Numbered from the stretch's first letter, positions 1-8,801 are shown. The stretch: DNA of 64,000 nucleotides from Pseudomonas sp. 31-12 (GCF_003151075.1 NZ_CP029482.1:5208001-5272000); one strand, 5' to 3'. Numbers and translations: made by a program. The notes: generated from the letters alone by a model not told the origin.

Positions 1-1708
1 TGTCCTGGGTCGCGCGGTCGACATCGCTTATATCGCCCTCGATGACCACCAGAGCACTGGTTGAAACCTTGGCCTTCTCCACCTCTGACAGACCGGAGGC
101 GGCGATCTCTTCAAGGTCACGGCCAACGATGCCAATTTGATCTTGCACCCCTTTAACCAGGTCTTTGATGCGATCAGCGTTCTCCGCGGAATCGTGTGCC
201 AGGTTGCGAATGTCGGTGGCCACCACCACAAAGCCTTTACCGAACTCGCCGGCGCGGGCTGCCTCGATGGAGCCGTTCACGGCCAGCATGTTGGTCTGGA
301 TTGAGACTGTGGTAATGGCGTCGACGATCTTGTCGATCCGACGTGACACCAACTCCAGATCCTTGATTTGCTTGATGCTGTCCTTGGTCGACATCACTGC
401 CGAGGAAATCCCCTTGATCAGTTCGTCGACGCTGCCTTTGTTGATGGCCAGCAGGTTGCGGATCGCCAGCACCTTGTCTTTGCCTGTCGTCGCGCGAGCG
501 CGGGCGATCTCTAGACCTTTTTCGATCTGTTCGATCGCAGCAGCCGACTCTTCACTGGCGGCCGCCTGCACTTGGGCGCCTTTACGAATTTGATCAATGG
601 CCGCCATGATTTGTGAGCTGGAACGATTGATCTCCTGCAACGCGGACGACAACTCTTCTGCGGCGGAGGCAACCTCTTCGGCGCTTTTCGCCACATCGGT
701 TGAGTTCTTCAGGTCCTCGGCCAGTTCAGACAGGCTTTGCGCAGCGGCTTCGCACTGGGCCAAGGCCTGCGCTTGCTCCGCCACCGTTTTGGCCGATTCC
801 TCAGCAGCAGCGGACTGTTCCTCGGCTGCTGCGGCGATCGTCTCTGAGCCCTTTATGGCCTGTTGTGAAGCGGTTACCGACTGTTGTGCGCCGATGGCAA
901 TTTCACGAATGCCTGAGGCGATTTCAAAAGCATCAACACGAATTTGCTCAAGCTGCCCACCAATCGTGCGGCCGCGGTCAAGCTGACCTTCGACCTCCTT
1001 GGCTGAACTGTTTATGCCCTCAGAAATACCTTTGACCTCTTCGCGGATTTGCCCGACCAGCTCCTGGATCTGTTTGGCGCTTTTCTCTGAGGTTTCCGCC
1101 AGTGTGCGTACCTCGTCGGCGACGACGGCAAAGCCTTTACCGTGCTTACCGGCTCGTGCGGCTTCGATTGCCGCGTTGAGTGCCAACAGATTGGTCTGAT
1201 CGGCAATACGCACGACAGCTTTGATGATGTCGCCGATATTCGCCGCTTGACGCTCCAGCTCAGCCACCATCTCGACTGATGCCGACTGGCGCTGCGCAGC
1301 CAACCCAACATTATTAATCAGTGACGAGATGTCAGCACTAGTTTTGACGACTAAGGCCTGCGTGGCATCGACCTTTACCTGGCTGGTTTCCGAGCTGAGC
1401 AACTGACGGCTGATGCCTTGATCAACCTGCTTAAAGGCTACTTGTGACTCTTGCGCGGCGCCGGACGCCTCTTCTGCACCGGTTGCGATCTGGTCGGAAG
1501 AGCGCTTGAGCTCCTCGGAAGCGGATGCGGCCTGGGCGATACCGGCCGACAGTTGACCGGTGGCAGCCGCAACCCGTTCGGCCGCCTGCTGTTGCTTGGC
1601 AAGGGTACGCGCACGCTTGCGCTGGGCATCGGCGTCACGCTTCATATCGCCCGAGGAGCGGACATCAGACGAGGCGGTGAACGTCGAGGATTTCTTGACT
1701 AGAGCCAT
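1..1708 (-). CDS. Methyl-accepting chemotaxis-like protein, partial (C terminus off the window)
   Basis: The reading frame starts with ATG at 1708 behind a good AAGGAG site and is still open at base 1, so about 569 N-terminal residues are visible. There is no signal peptide or membrane segment; the first 60 residues are charged and rich in Lys, Arg and Gln, so the protein looks cytosolic. Two signalling-hairpin motifs are present: one near residue 180 ([13 protein letters not shown] then [12 protein letters not shown]) and a second near residue 480 ([20 protein letters not shown]). Between them lie long Ala/Glu/Ser heptads typical of coiled coils. Known MCPs use this hairpin to control CheA through CheW. 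The doubled arrangement suggests a soluble scaffold-type transducer. The ligand and the partner kinase cannot be read from the window. Confidence 0.88.
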   Translation of the reverse strand, partial: MALVKKSSTFTASSDVRSSGDMKRDADAQRKRARTLAKQQQAAERVAAATGQLSAGIAQAASASEELKRSSDQIATGAEEASGAAQESQVAFKQVDQGISRQLLSSETSQVKVDATQALVVKTSADISSLINNVGLAAQRQSASVEMVAELERQAANIGDIIKAVVRIADQTNLLALNAAIEAARAGKHGKGFAVVADEVRTLAETSEKSAKQIQELVGQIREEVKGISEGINSSAKEVEGQLDRGRTIGGQLEQIRVDAFEIASGIREIAIGAQQSVTASQQAIKGSETIAAAAEEQSAAAEESAKTVAEQAQALAQCEAAAQSLSELAEDLKNSTDVAKSAEEVASAAEELSSALQEINRSSSQIMAAIDQIRKGAQVQAAASEESAAAIEQIEKGLEIARARATTGKDKVLAIRNLLAINKGSVDELIKGISSAVMSTKDSIKQIKDLELVSRRIDKIVDAITTVSIQTNMLAVNGSIEAARAGEFGKGFVVVATDIRNLAHDSAENADRIKDLVKGVQDQIGIVGRDLEEIAASGLSEVEKAKVSTSALVVIEGDISDVDRATQD

Positions 1709-2035
1709 GAACGTCTCCTTCAGGGCAGGGTGATAGGCACTTGAATTAACTGTCGGTCACACAGGCCCTGCTGAGCAGCTAGCGAGCTGTCCCATCGTCA
1801 TGATTAGGGTATGGGCGTTGTGTGCAAGGAAGGATGACCTTGCCAGCGCCGGTGCGCAGTCGGGAGAGGCTGATTCAAGGCTAGGCGCAGAAGACGTATG
1901 CTTGTAGGACAACTCCTAGGCCTTGGGTGTTTAACACGCGCAGCCAAAAACCACGGCCGTAACCCGCAGCACAATCAAGTTGTCGGGCTCAGCGTGCAGC
2001 CGCATTGCTTTGGGCAAGCAATTACGCTCATCCTT
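1709..2035. other. Intergenic region upstream of the chemotaxis gene
   Basis: This 327-bp stretch lies between the response regulator and the transducer, both read leftward. Apart from the AAGGAG ribosome site just above 1708 I see no gene, no strong hairpin and no repeat. It presumably holds the transducer promoter. Confidence 0.5.
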
Positions 2036-2677
2036 CTAGGGCAGGTTTTCTTCGATAAGGTTGTTATTGAGGGCATAGCGCACTATGTCGGCCGAATTGG
2101 CAAAGCCCATTTTTTGCATCAAGCGGGCCTTGTGCGTGCTCACGGTCTTAACACTGACAAATAGCGTTCGAGCAATTTCGGTGACTGTTTGTCCGCGCGC
2201 CATGCGCGACAAAACTTCAAACTCGCGCTCGGACAGGCAAGCAATATCGTGGGTGCTCTGCACGCCAGGATCACGCAGGAGAGACTCGGCTACTTCCGGA
2301 CTCATCGAGAGCCTACCAAGGGCTATACGCCTTATGGCCGTGACCAGCAAATCCGGCGCAGCATCCTTACACAGATAACCCGAAGCGCCGGCGCGGATAC
2401 AACGCAGGGCGAACTGATCTTCTTTAAACATGCTGAACACCAGAACCGGCAGCTTAGGGTGTTCACGCTTGATGAGCTTGATCAACTCGATGCCGCTCTT
2501 ACCGGGCATAGATAAATCAGTGACCAGGACATTAGGCGTTGTTAAGCGCAGGACGGTCATCAGCTCGTCGCTTTCCTGGGCTTCGCCAACAACCACTATA
2601 TCGCCACAATCCAACAGGATCTGTTTAACGCCCTCGCGCACGATACGGTGATCATCGGCCAAGACTACGTCGATCAC
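2036..2677 (-). CDS. NarL/FixJ-family response regulator
   Basis: This 213-aa protein has the two standard parts of a NarL-type regulator. The receiver domain (residues 1-120) shows the acidic pair DD at 8-9, the phosphoacceptor Asp54 in VTDLSMPG and the conserved Lys in YLCKD. The C-terminal LuxR-type helix-turn-helix (about 145-205) reads LSEREFEVL, then VSVKTVSTHKARLMQKM. The start is GTG at 2677. It overlaps the stop of the upstream histidine kinase by four bases (GTGA), so the pair is translationally coupled and almost certainly forms one two-component system. Phosphorylated NarL-type regulators bind DNA as dimers. The target genes are unknown; the chemotaxis gene just downstream is a plausible one. 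Confidence 0.93.
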   Translation of the reverse strand: MIDVVLADDHRIVREGVKQILLDCGDIVVVGEAQESDELMTVLRLTTPNVLVTDLSMPGKSGIELIKLIKREHPKLPVLVFSMFKEDQFALRCIRAGASGYLCKDAAPDLLVTAIRRIALGRLSMSPEVAESLLRDPGVQSTHDIACLSEREFEVLSRMARGQTVTEIARTLFVSVKTVSTHKARLMQKMGFANSADIVRYALNNNLIEENLP

Positions 2678-4338
2678 GCTGACGCCTCACACACAACCAA
2701 TGGCAACGTGATAGCGACGCGCAAGCCACCACTTGGCGGTCTATCGATTTTCGTGCTGCCGCTTAACGCGGACACCCGCTCGCCAATGCCCAATAATCCA
2801 AAACGGTGGCGCCCGCCAGATGGCGAGCCTGAAATACCAACACCGTTATCAGAAAACTGCAGGCGCAAAATGCCTGCCGATTCATGCAGGACAATATTCA
2901 CTTCGCTGGCCTGAGCATGGCGACTGACGTTGGTCAGTAACTCTTGAATGATGCGGAACACAGTAATGGCTGTCGGCTCGTCAGTGCTGAAATCCTCGCG
3001 ATTCATCTCCAGGACGCAGTGCAGTCCGCTGTGCCTTGCATAGTTAGTGACATGGTGCTCGATAGCCGCCGCCAAACCGAGAATATCGAGCATTCCAGGC
3101 CGCAGGTTCTCGCACACCCGGCCCACCACATCAATGTTCTGGTTAACCACTTTCAGCATATTGCTCAGGCGCGCTGGCCAGGCGGCGTCAGCGCCAACCA
3201 GGCTGTTTTTTAACTGGTGAACATCCATGCGCAGCACCGTTAGGGCTTGGCCCATGTCGTCGTGCAGATCACGGGCAATGCTGCGGCGCTCCTCTTCACG
3301 CACGGTCAGCACAGTGGCATACAACTCACGTAACGCCTGCTTGTGCTCAAGAATTTCCTTCTCCGTACGTTTTTGCTCAGTGATATTGCGGGAAATGATC
3401 ACGTATCCGGCTTTACTGCCACCATCCCGGTAATCCTGAATGGGCCACAGTGAAACCTGCTCCCAGTAGAGTTCGCCGGACTTGTGTCGGCAAAGCAAAT
3501 CCCCACTCCAAGGCTGTCTGCCAACCAGCGCCACGAGCATGGCTTCGGGTGCGGCAGCAACCAAATGTGCGGTTCGCCAGGTCAGGAAATTACGTCCGAC
3601 CATGTCGATCGCTGGATAGCCGCTCAGGTCGCTAAAACCGGGATTGAGGTACTCGATTGCACCATTGGCGTCTACGATCACGACGCTCTCCGGGCTTTGC
3701 TCAACGACCTGGGTCATGCGTTGCAGCACGTCTTCAATTAAATATGCATCCGATACATTAGTGTGTCGGAGCATTAACGCTTGGCTGCCGTGCCCGAGCG
3801 AAACGGCAACCATTTTCATCCAGCGTTTTTGCGTCGGTGAGTGACAAGGATAGAGGCAGGTGAACTCTGGATATTCGCCGCGCAGCACCCGCTGCAAGCC
3901 TTCCACTTGAGTGATGCCGCTGGCTGTAGAGCGATGGCACATATCGAAATAGCTCAGGCCGACACCGACAATCAGGCTCGCGCTCGCACCATTTTCTGCG
4001 CCGAATCGCTCCCAGGCGCGATTGACCATAAGAATCGTACCGTCCGCATCAAGCACCGCCAGCGTGCAGGAGATGGCATCAATAATCGAACGAGAGAGTT
4101 CCAGATCTGATGTGTCGAGCAGGTTATCCTCAGCAACTTTAGGGATAGTGAGAGACTCTCGCGCCGCCCCAGCACCGGAAGGACTAAGTAGCATGGGCCG
4201 CACGGCTCGCTTCCCGCGCAGTAGATAAAGCGCGCAGAGTGCCTTAAACAATTTAGCGCAAGCCCCGCTAAGCCCTCGCCATATCTGCAGGAGGTACCCA
4301 GTTGCCTGACTTTCACGCTTATCACTTGAAGACGTCAT
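2674..4338 (-). CDS. PAS-domain sensor histidine kinase, HisKA_3 (NarX/UhpB) type
   Basis: The start chosen is ATG at 4338 (MTSSSDKRES), 554 aa, with TGAGGT upstream; a TTG seven codons earlier is less likely. A short hydrophobic stretch near residues 27-40 is too weak to call a membrane segment. Two PAS-like domains follow (about 84-195 and 215-335). The second resembles LOV/PAS repeats but has GRNFLTW where a photoactive Cys would sit, so it is not a light sensor. The dimerisation and phosphoacceptor segment reads ARDLHDDMGQALT with His near residue 359. The ATPase domain shows NVSRHAQA, SDNGVG and GLLGIGERV. The protein overlaps and presumably phosphorylates the NarL-type regulator that follows. 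The signal is unknown. Confidence 0.92.
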   Translation of the reverse strand: MTSSSDKRESQATGYLLQIWRGLSGACAKLFKALCALYLLRGKRAVRPMLLSPSGAGAARESLTIPKVAEDNLLDTSDLELSRSIIDAISCTLAVLDADGTILMVNRAWERFGAENGASASLIVGVGLSYFDMCHRSTASGITQVEGLQRVLRGEYPEFTCLYPCHSPTQKRWMKMVAVSLGHGSQALMLRHTNVSDAYLIEDVLQRMTQVVEQSPESVVIVDANGAIEYLNPGFSDLSGYPAIDMVGRNFLTWRTAHLVAAAPEAMLVALVGRQPWSGDLLCRHKSGELYWEQVSLWPIQDYRDGGSKAGYVIISRNITEQKRTEKEILEHKQALRELYATVLTVREEERRSIARDLHDDMGQALTVLRMDVHQLKNSLVGADAAWPARLSNMLKVVNQNIDVVGRVCENLRPGMLDILGLAAAIEHHVTNYARHSGLHCVLEMNREDFSTDEPTAITVFRIIQELLTNVSRHAQASEVNIVLHESAGILRLQFSDNGVGISGSPSGGRHRFGLLGIGERVSALSGSTKIDRPPSGGLRVAITLPLVVCEASA

Positions 4339-4421
4339 ATAGACCTCACGCCAAATCAATTAAAATAAATAATAGAATTTTTATTTAAATAATTGATTTT
4401 ATCGATGACTCGTTATTCTAG

Positions 4422-4523
4422 CATAAACAGGCGGATGAGATGCGTGAGTTTCTCGAGCTGCAATGCCGCCGCTATATCCGCTGGGCCGAGTACGAGCGCA
4501 ATGAAGCCCTGAATCGCGCCTAG
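4422..4523 (+). pseudogene. Short remnant of an unrecognised coding sequence
   Basis: After an in-frame TAG at 4419, a 33-codon frame runs to TAG at 4521 with an internal ATG at 4440. The peptide (ADEMREFLELQCRRYIRW, then AEYERNEALNRA) is amphipathic and looks like the end of a real protein, not random sequence. No upstream part in the same frame is visible. It lies directly before a hexanucleotide repeat tract, so it may be the tail of a gene lost in a rearrangement. I do not recognise the family. Confidence 0.3.
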
Positions 4524-4530
4524 TTCCGTA

Positions 4531-4576
4531 TACGTCTACGTCTACGTCTACGTCTACGTCTACGTCTACGTCTACG
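4531..4576. repeat. Hexanucleotide microsatellite TACGTC x7
   Basis: Seven perfect tandem copies of TACGTC followed by a partial copy. The tract lies outside any convincing gene, between the histidine kinase and the LOV-GGDEF gene. Such a tract is prone to slipped-strand changes in copy number. Confidence 0.95.
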
Positions 4577-4730
4577 AGTCTCATTTCGGGGCAAAAGTGC
4601 CTAAGGCAATAAGTCCGCTTTTGGCCGATTGCTGCGGGCCGCAAACGAACCTGGGAGCCCCCCAAACAGGCCATTAGAGCGCGACATTATGTTGAATAAA
4701 AGCCATTTTCTCCAGAATTCCATACGAAGC

Positions 4731-5663
4731 CTAAAGATTAAAATATTGGTTTCTACCCCGTTCTTTAGCTATGTAGAGAGCTTTATCGGCTCGGGCCAGT
4801 AGTACGTTATACGGGGGCAGTGGACCAAATGTATGTACTGAAAAACCAACGCTTATAGTCAAGTATCCTGTGCTCGAAGCCGAGTGCGGTATTCTCAAGT
4901 CTCGCACTAGTTGGCATAGAGTTTCGACGTGCCGAGCTGATTGGTCTTTCGTCATGCCGCTGGAAAGAATTATAAATTCTTCACCGCCATACCTGGCTGC
5001 AAAATCAGAGCCACGCTGGAAAGACTTATTCAAACTATCAGCGACACGTATTAATGCTTCGTCGCCAGCTTGATGCCCATAAATATCATTGTATGACTTG
5101 AAGTTATCAACATCAATCATGGCAAGAGTCAATGAGTCGTTGTTGCGAAATGCAATTTTACATTGAATTTCGAACTGTATATCAAAAAAACGACGATTGT
5201 AAATGCCTGTCAATCCATCTTTCATGGATAGTTGTTCGAAGTGTGCTTTCATTTCCTCGAGGGACTGATGCTCGTCGCGAATTTGCTGTTGTATTAGCAT
5301 GCGAGGTGTTACATCTTTTTGTATACCTAAAAAATTGGTTACAACCCCACTTTCATCATGAACTGGAGATATGCTTAGTTCATTCCAAAACATCGTTCCA
5401 TCCTTGCGGTAGTTTCGCAAGGTTACGAGGCAGTACTCACCTCTTTTAACGGCGTTGTGAACAATTTCAAGTTCAGGCTGTTCTTGATCGTTTTTTTGTA
5501 GGTATCGGCAGTTAATGTTAGTGATTTCTTCAAACGAGTAACCAGTCATGCGCTCAAAAGCAGGATTTACAAAAATCAGCGGGTTGTCGTCGATAAGATT
5601 ATCGGAGATGGTAATGCCATCTCGCGAATCCATAACTGCCTGTTTAAGAATTTCAATTTTCAT
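4731..5663 (-). CDS. LOV-GGDEF protein, probable blue-light-regulated diguanylate cyclase
   Basis: This 310-aa soluble protein starts with an N-terminal LOV domain (about 10-125). It shows GYSFEEITNINCRYLQ with the flavin-reactive Cys52. Asn84 (NYRKDG), Asn94 (FWNEL) and Gln115 (FLGIQKDVT) have exactly the spacing of the FMN ligands in phototropin LOV2 (Cys+32, +42, +63). A coiled-coil linker (125-145) leads to a GGDEF domain with active site YGGEEF at 224-229. The product-binding I-site RGSD lies at 216-219, correctly five residues before it. The protein should make c-di-GMP from two GTP, in response to blue light and with product inhibition. No EAL domain is present. Base composition is more AT-rich than the flanks, which hints at acquisition. 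Confidence 0.93.
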   Translation of the reverse strand: MKIEILKQAVMDSRDGITISDNLIDDNPLIFVNPAFERMTGYSFEEITNINCRYLQKNDQEQPELEIVHNAVKRGEYCLVTLRNYRKDGTMFWNELSISPVHDESGVVTNFLGIQKDVTPRMLIQQQIRDEHQSLEEMKAHFEQLSMKDGLTGIYNRRFFDIQFEIQCKIAFRNNDSLTLAMIDVDNFKSYNDIYGHQAGDEALIRVADSLNKSFQRGSDFAARYGGEEFIILSSGMTKDQSARHVETLCQLVRDLRIPHSASSTGYLTISVGFSVHTFGPLPPYNVLLARADKALYIAKERGRNQYFNL

Positions 5664-6105
5664 GCAAATTCCGTCAATAGGATTGAATGGGGGGAGCTGT
5701 TTTAAAAGGGTATGCTATCTAGATGGTACAGTGAATTAACATTGCCTAATGTATAAGTATAGTCGTTGAAAAAAATATAATGTCTGTTTTTTATGCTTTA
5801 GATAGCCGTTGCGATTGATTTCAGTCAAAAGATCCGCAGAAATGGCCCTGGCTGGCTGATTGCGTCAGAAATGACCTGCATTGGGGAATGAGAATTAAAG
5901 GCTTAACTAGTCACTTCTTTTTTCGCGCGACCGCTTGGTGACCGGCTGCTTTTGGGCAAGATCGGCAGATGACCACTGTCTGCTTCGGGTCCAGGCTGTG
6001 TGAAAACACACTTGATACGTTCAACGCTGAGATTTTTTGGATTGCCTGCGAAGTCGGTAGAAGGAAGTAAAGATTGGTCCGTGCGGCCAACATCGGCGCT
6101 CATAC
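5664..6105. other. Gene-free stretch between the LOV gene and the transposase remnant
   Basis: The part next to the LOV start (5664-5800) is AT-rich and presumably holds its promoter. From about 5900 the sequence becomes GC-rich with no convincing gene in either direction; it may be flanking debris of the insertion sequence. I see no repeats here. Confidence 0.45.
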
Positions 6106-6139
6106 GGCTGTTGGGGTCGCGTCAGCGGTCCCAACAGCC
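6106..6139 (-). terminator. Hairpin downstream of the transposase remnant
   Basis: A perfect 10-bp inverted repeat (GGCTGTTGGG at 6106-6115, CCCAACAGCC at 6130-6139) with a 14-base loop lies just past the stop of the transposase remnant. There is no T-tract, so it may be an insertion-sequence end or a rho-assisted stop instead of a classical terminator. Confidence 0.45.
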
Positions 6140-6164
6140 ACTTACCGACGATCCAGAGGCATGA

Positions 6165-6704
6165 TCACGCCCTGATCGCTTTAAGCAATCCCAAGATGCC
6201 GAAGATGCCAAAGATGCTCATCATTCGTTTGAGGTTGTAGGCGAGCACATGAAGGTTCATTTCGGTACTTACTCGCGTAAGTGTTTTGGTCAGGAAGTGG
6301 GTGGCTCCCATCCAATATTTGAGCGTTCCAAAAGGATGCTCAACAGTCTGGCGGCGAACCTTCATCTTCCCCGGGTCATGCTCCAGCCGAACCTGCATCG
6401 CGTCGACTACCGCTTCATGCTCCCAGCGCTTCACCCGACGTTCCTTACCCATCGTACATTGCTTTTGCATTGAGCAGGACTGGCAGGCTGAGAAGTAATA
6501 ACAATGCAATAACGTGTCGTCTTCCGTCGACGAATGTCGCCTGGTTAGTAACTGCCCCGCAGGGCATCGATACTCGTCCGACGCCGCAAGATAGATGAAA
6601 TCCTGCTTGCCGAATCTGCCTTCCGCTTTGCTGCCAGATGTGAGGGGTTTCGGTACGAAGGTAGTGATGCCGGCTTGCTCGCAAGCAAGGATTTCCAGAC
6701 TGTT
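6165..6704 (-). pseudogene. IS1182-family transposase, C-terminal remnant
   Basis: The recognisable part begins around NSLEILACEQAGITTFVPKP and ends at the TGA at 6165, about 180 residues. It contains the cysteine-rich stretch typical of IS1182 transposases (YRCPAGQ, CQSCSMQKQC) and the last catalytic acidic region (QTVEHPFGTLKYWMG). The N-terminal half with the first two DDE acidic residues is missing; upstream of 6704 the frame runs into unrelated sequence. It is therefore a dead fragment left after deletion. Confidence 0.88.
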
Positions 6705-6834
6705 GACGCCGTCTCCGAATTGACCTAGGTGCTGACGCAAGACTGACCCGCCTCCAAACCTGCACAAATTCAGCAAAATCAATAGTTAGCGATCAACAGA
6801 CTGGGTCAACGATATCTCGGCAACTGGATCAATT

Positions 6835-6858
6835 CGGCGTCGGCGTCGGCGTCGGCGT
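6835..6858. repeat. Hexanucleotide tract CGGCGT x4
   Basis: Four perfect tandem copies of CGGCGT lie in non-coding sequence between the transposase remnant and the group II intron remnant. This is the second hexamer tract within 2.4 kb. Confidence 0.9.
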
Positions 6859-6950
6859 CAACACAATCTCCTTACCAACCAGCATATGTACCGAAATCAG
6901 CAGGTTTATGCTCAGGACATAATTTCGCTAATTTCCATACACCTTGCGTC

Positions 6951-7024
6951 GGTCGCGGTAGGAACGGCAGTTACCTGCCGCCCCCCGCACGGATCCGTAC
7001 GTGCGGAACTACCGCATACGGCTC
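6951..7024 (-). mobile_element. Group II intron 3'-end remnant (domains V and VI)
   Basis: On the minus strand, bases 7024 to 6992 form a 33-nt domain V. It starts with GAGCCGTATGCGG (AGC catalytic triad) and closes with CCGCACGTACGGATC, leaving the CG bulge. Below it, GGGGGGCGGCAGGTAACTGC leads into a domain VI-like hairpin and a TACCGCGAC end near 6952, where the 3' splice site would be. No reverse transcriptase/maturase frame is present upstream (7025-7219), so only the 3' tail of the intron survives. The domain V call rests on the well-known consensus of that element. Confidence 0.75.
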
Positions 7025-7219
7025 CTGCCTCGGGTAGAGAAGACGCATCCGTATGCTCTCGCGCACAGCTGATTCCGTCATGGGATAAGCGCTTATAGGG
7101 CCAACCTATACCGATTATTGGGACGAGCGGCTCTGACCTCCAGTGCATCGGCGAATCGCTAACTCATCTCTTGATGATGATTCATGCAGAGCGATTCCGG
7201 TACGCGAGACGGTATCGGT

Positions 7220-7483
7220 TTAGACACCACGAATAGTCATCAACAGCGAAACAATGCCGTCCCAGTACTTGAATGCTGCCAAAACTAAAGCTCCGACAAT
7301 TGGTAGCATGGACAGTCCCTTCAGCAACCGAAAGGTCCTGGTCAGCGTTAGACCCTGCGTGTCCACCTGATCGATGGTGATACTAAGCAGACGTTGGAGT
7401 TTTGGTGGGTAGGTTTTTATCTTGTCTTTGAAATCATCGAAGATGACATTGAAGCTATGAAGCAGGCGCTCCGTTTGCAGCAT
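7220..7483 (-). CDS. Hypothetical protein with a C-terminal hydrophobic segment
   Basis: From ATG at 7483 this is an 87-aa frame with no clear ribosome site. It has an amphipathic first half (SFNVIFDDFKDKIKTYPP) and a hydrophobic stretch near residues 58-82 (LSMLPIVGALVLAAFKYW) that could be a membrane anchor. It abuts, head to head, the truncated helicase that starts at about 7491, so it may itself be cut at its 5' end by the same rearrangement. I do not recognise a family. Confidence 0.4.
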   Translation of the reverse strand: MLQTERLLHSFNVIFDDFKDKIKTYPPKLQRLLSITIDQVDTQGLTLTRTFRLLKGLSMLPIVGALVLAAFKYWDGIVSLLMTIRGV

Positions 7484-7490
7484 TTGATTG

Positions 7491-8036
7491 TGCAAGATTG
7501 TTCGGCAAGTTTTGGAACCGGTCCTTGAGGGAGAGCTTTTTGAAGCGGATCTCCGCTTGGTACAAGCCTACGAGGATTCTTCGCCACCTCCGTCCGATCC
7601 TAAGCCTAGGGCCAAGGAAGCCAAAGAGGACCGACGCAAGCGCGGATGGCACGCGCTCTTCAATACACCCTGGCAACAGATTTCTCGATATAGTGCGTAC
7701 CTTGGCGGAGAAACAGAACTCGCGACGTACCAAGTCGTCAAGGGATCTGAGTTCAAGCACGTATTGGTTGTCATGGATGATAAAGAAGCGGGCGGCACGC
7801 TATTCTCCTATGACAAGCTCTTCGGTGCCGAAGGCTTGAGCCCGGCTGACCTGGAGAATGTTACCGAAGGCAATGAGACCGCTATTGACCGAACCTTACG
7901 AATGCTCTACGTCACTTGCAGTCGAGCAGAAGAAAGCCTCGCTTTGGTTATTTGGGCTAAGGACCCCAACGCAGCGTATGTCGCAATCAAGCGCAGTGAA
8001 TGGTTTACCACGGATGAAGTGACTGCTTTGAATTAA
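7491..8036 (+). pseudogene. UvrD/Rep-type helicase, C-terminal fragment
   Basis: About 180 residues remain. The fragment carries the helicase-superfamily-1 C-terminal motifs: the VKGSEFKHVLVV region (motif V-like, normally KGLEF) and RTLRMLYVTCSRAEESLALV (motif VI, normally RLLYVAxTRA). The nucleotide-binding N-terminal half is missing, there is no start codon with a ribosome site, and a TGA lies in frame at 7485, so the gene is 5'-truncated. Such helicases occur in DNA repair and in defence systems such as Gabija, but the fragment is too short to decide. Confidence 0.78.
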
Positions 8037-8093
8037 TCTCCGGCGACCGTTCTCCCCGAATGAGTTAGCTTCGACTTCTCACTGAGTTCACGA

Positions 8094-8116
8094 GACCTAT
8101 GCACCGTGCATAGGTC
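8094..8116. promoter_or_regulatory. Perfect 23-base palindrome
   Basis: GACCTATGCAC and its exact reverse complement are separated by one C. It lies after the helicase fragment (stop at 8036) and after the end of the leftward relaxase operon (8156). It could act as a dimer-binding operator or a transcription stop; there is no T-tract. Confidence 0.6.
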
Positions 8117-8155
8117 CGCCACCATATCGGCACCGACACAGCCTTGTGCCCTGCG

Positions 8156-8371
8156 TCATTCTGCTTCTCGGCATTCATCATCTACATCCGGCTTAATTGC
8201 TGCAGCCACGCTATCTGCCATTTCGCACAACACATCGACGATGCGCGCATGCTCCCACGGATCATTCGGTGCAACAGCCATCGCGACGGCCCTCGGGTTT
8301 GCCAGCACGGTCTGTAGAGCATCAAGGTCATTTGCGTTCAGGTCCAGGCTGAAGCTCAAGCGTTTAGTCAT
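8156..8371 (-). CDS. Small hypothetical protein
   Basis: This 71-aa acidic protein (MTKRLSFSLDLNANDLDALQ) starts with ATG at 8371 and overlaps the end of the preceding gene by eight bases. It is therefore the last member of a tightly packed leftward operon that begins with the relaxase accessory gene at 14121. No membrane segment, signal peptide or known motif is visible. Its place suggests a conjugation-linked role. Confidence 0.6.
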   Translation of the reverse strand: MTKRLSFSLDLNANDLDALQTVLANPRAVAMAVAPNDPWEHARIVDVLCEMADSVAAAIKPDVDDECREAE

Positions 8372-8801
8372 GATGTAACTCCAAAAGAGGGATCTGAATG
8401 CCGACGGCCATCGCCTGCCCTAGATACCCAGCATGTTTGATGTAGCTGAATACTTCGAATCGACTGGCTACCGAGCGAGGGCCGTCGTCGAAAAGGCGAT
8501 TACGAAGATTGAGTAAGCCGATCTCATCAGGGACGTTTTCCGAAAATAGCACCAGGTGCCAACCACCACTTCCCTCCCAGCATTTCTCATCGGATAGCGG
8601 ATGGGGAACGACATACGCCTCTTTAATCGGCAACACCTGCTGAGCGATAGCTAACATGAGTACGAAAGGACCTGCGTTTTCGTTGGTAAGCGAAGCGCGA
8701 AGCTGTTCAAGTTGGACCGCGAGATTGGAGATCTCTAAAGCACGCATCTGCTTGCCAAGAGCTTGGATCTGATTAAGGAATTTTTCATGATCCCTAGACA
8801 T
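8364..8801 (-). CDS. Hypothetical protein downstream of the relaxase
   Basis: This 145-aa protein starts with ATG at 8801, one base inside the relaxase stop (TAATG), so translation is coupled. Residues 1-50 are predicted coiled coil (FLNQIQALGKQMRALEISN). The remainder looks like a small globular domain with a Trp-rich strand (CWEGSGGWHLVLFSENVP). No family is recognised. Close coupling to the relaxase suggests a role in DNA processing or its control. Confidence 0.65.
   Translation of the reverse strand: MSRDHEKFLNQIQALGKQMRALEISNLAVQLEQLRASLTNENAGPFVLMLAIAQQVLPIKEAYVVPHPLSDEKCWEGSGGWHLVLFSENVPDEIGLLNLRNRLFDDGPRSVASRFEVFSYIKHAGYLGQAMAVGIQIPLLELHHD

Noticed and set aside
2674..4338. Second PAS of the histidine kinase as another LOV light sensor
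   Set aside because: The flavin-reactive Cys is missing (GRNFLTW in place of NCRFLQ).
4399..4674. Frame encoding a Val-Asp repeat
   Set aside because: An artefact of the TACGTC hexamer tract.
5903..6103. 66-codon minus frame next to the transposase remnant
   Set aside because: No ribosome site or family features; probably flanking debris of the insertion sequence.
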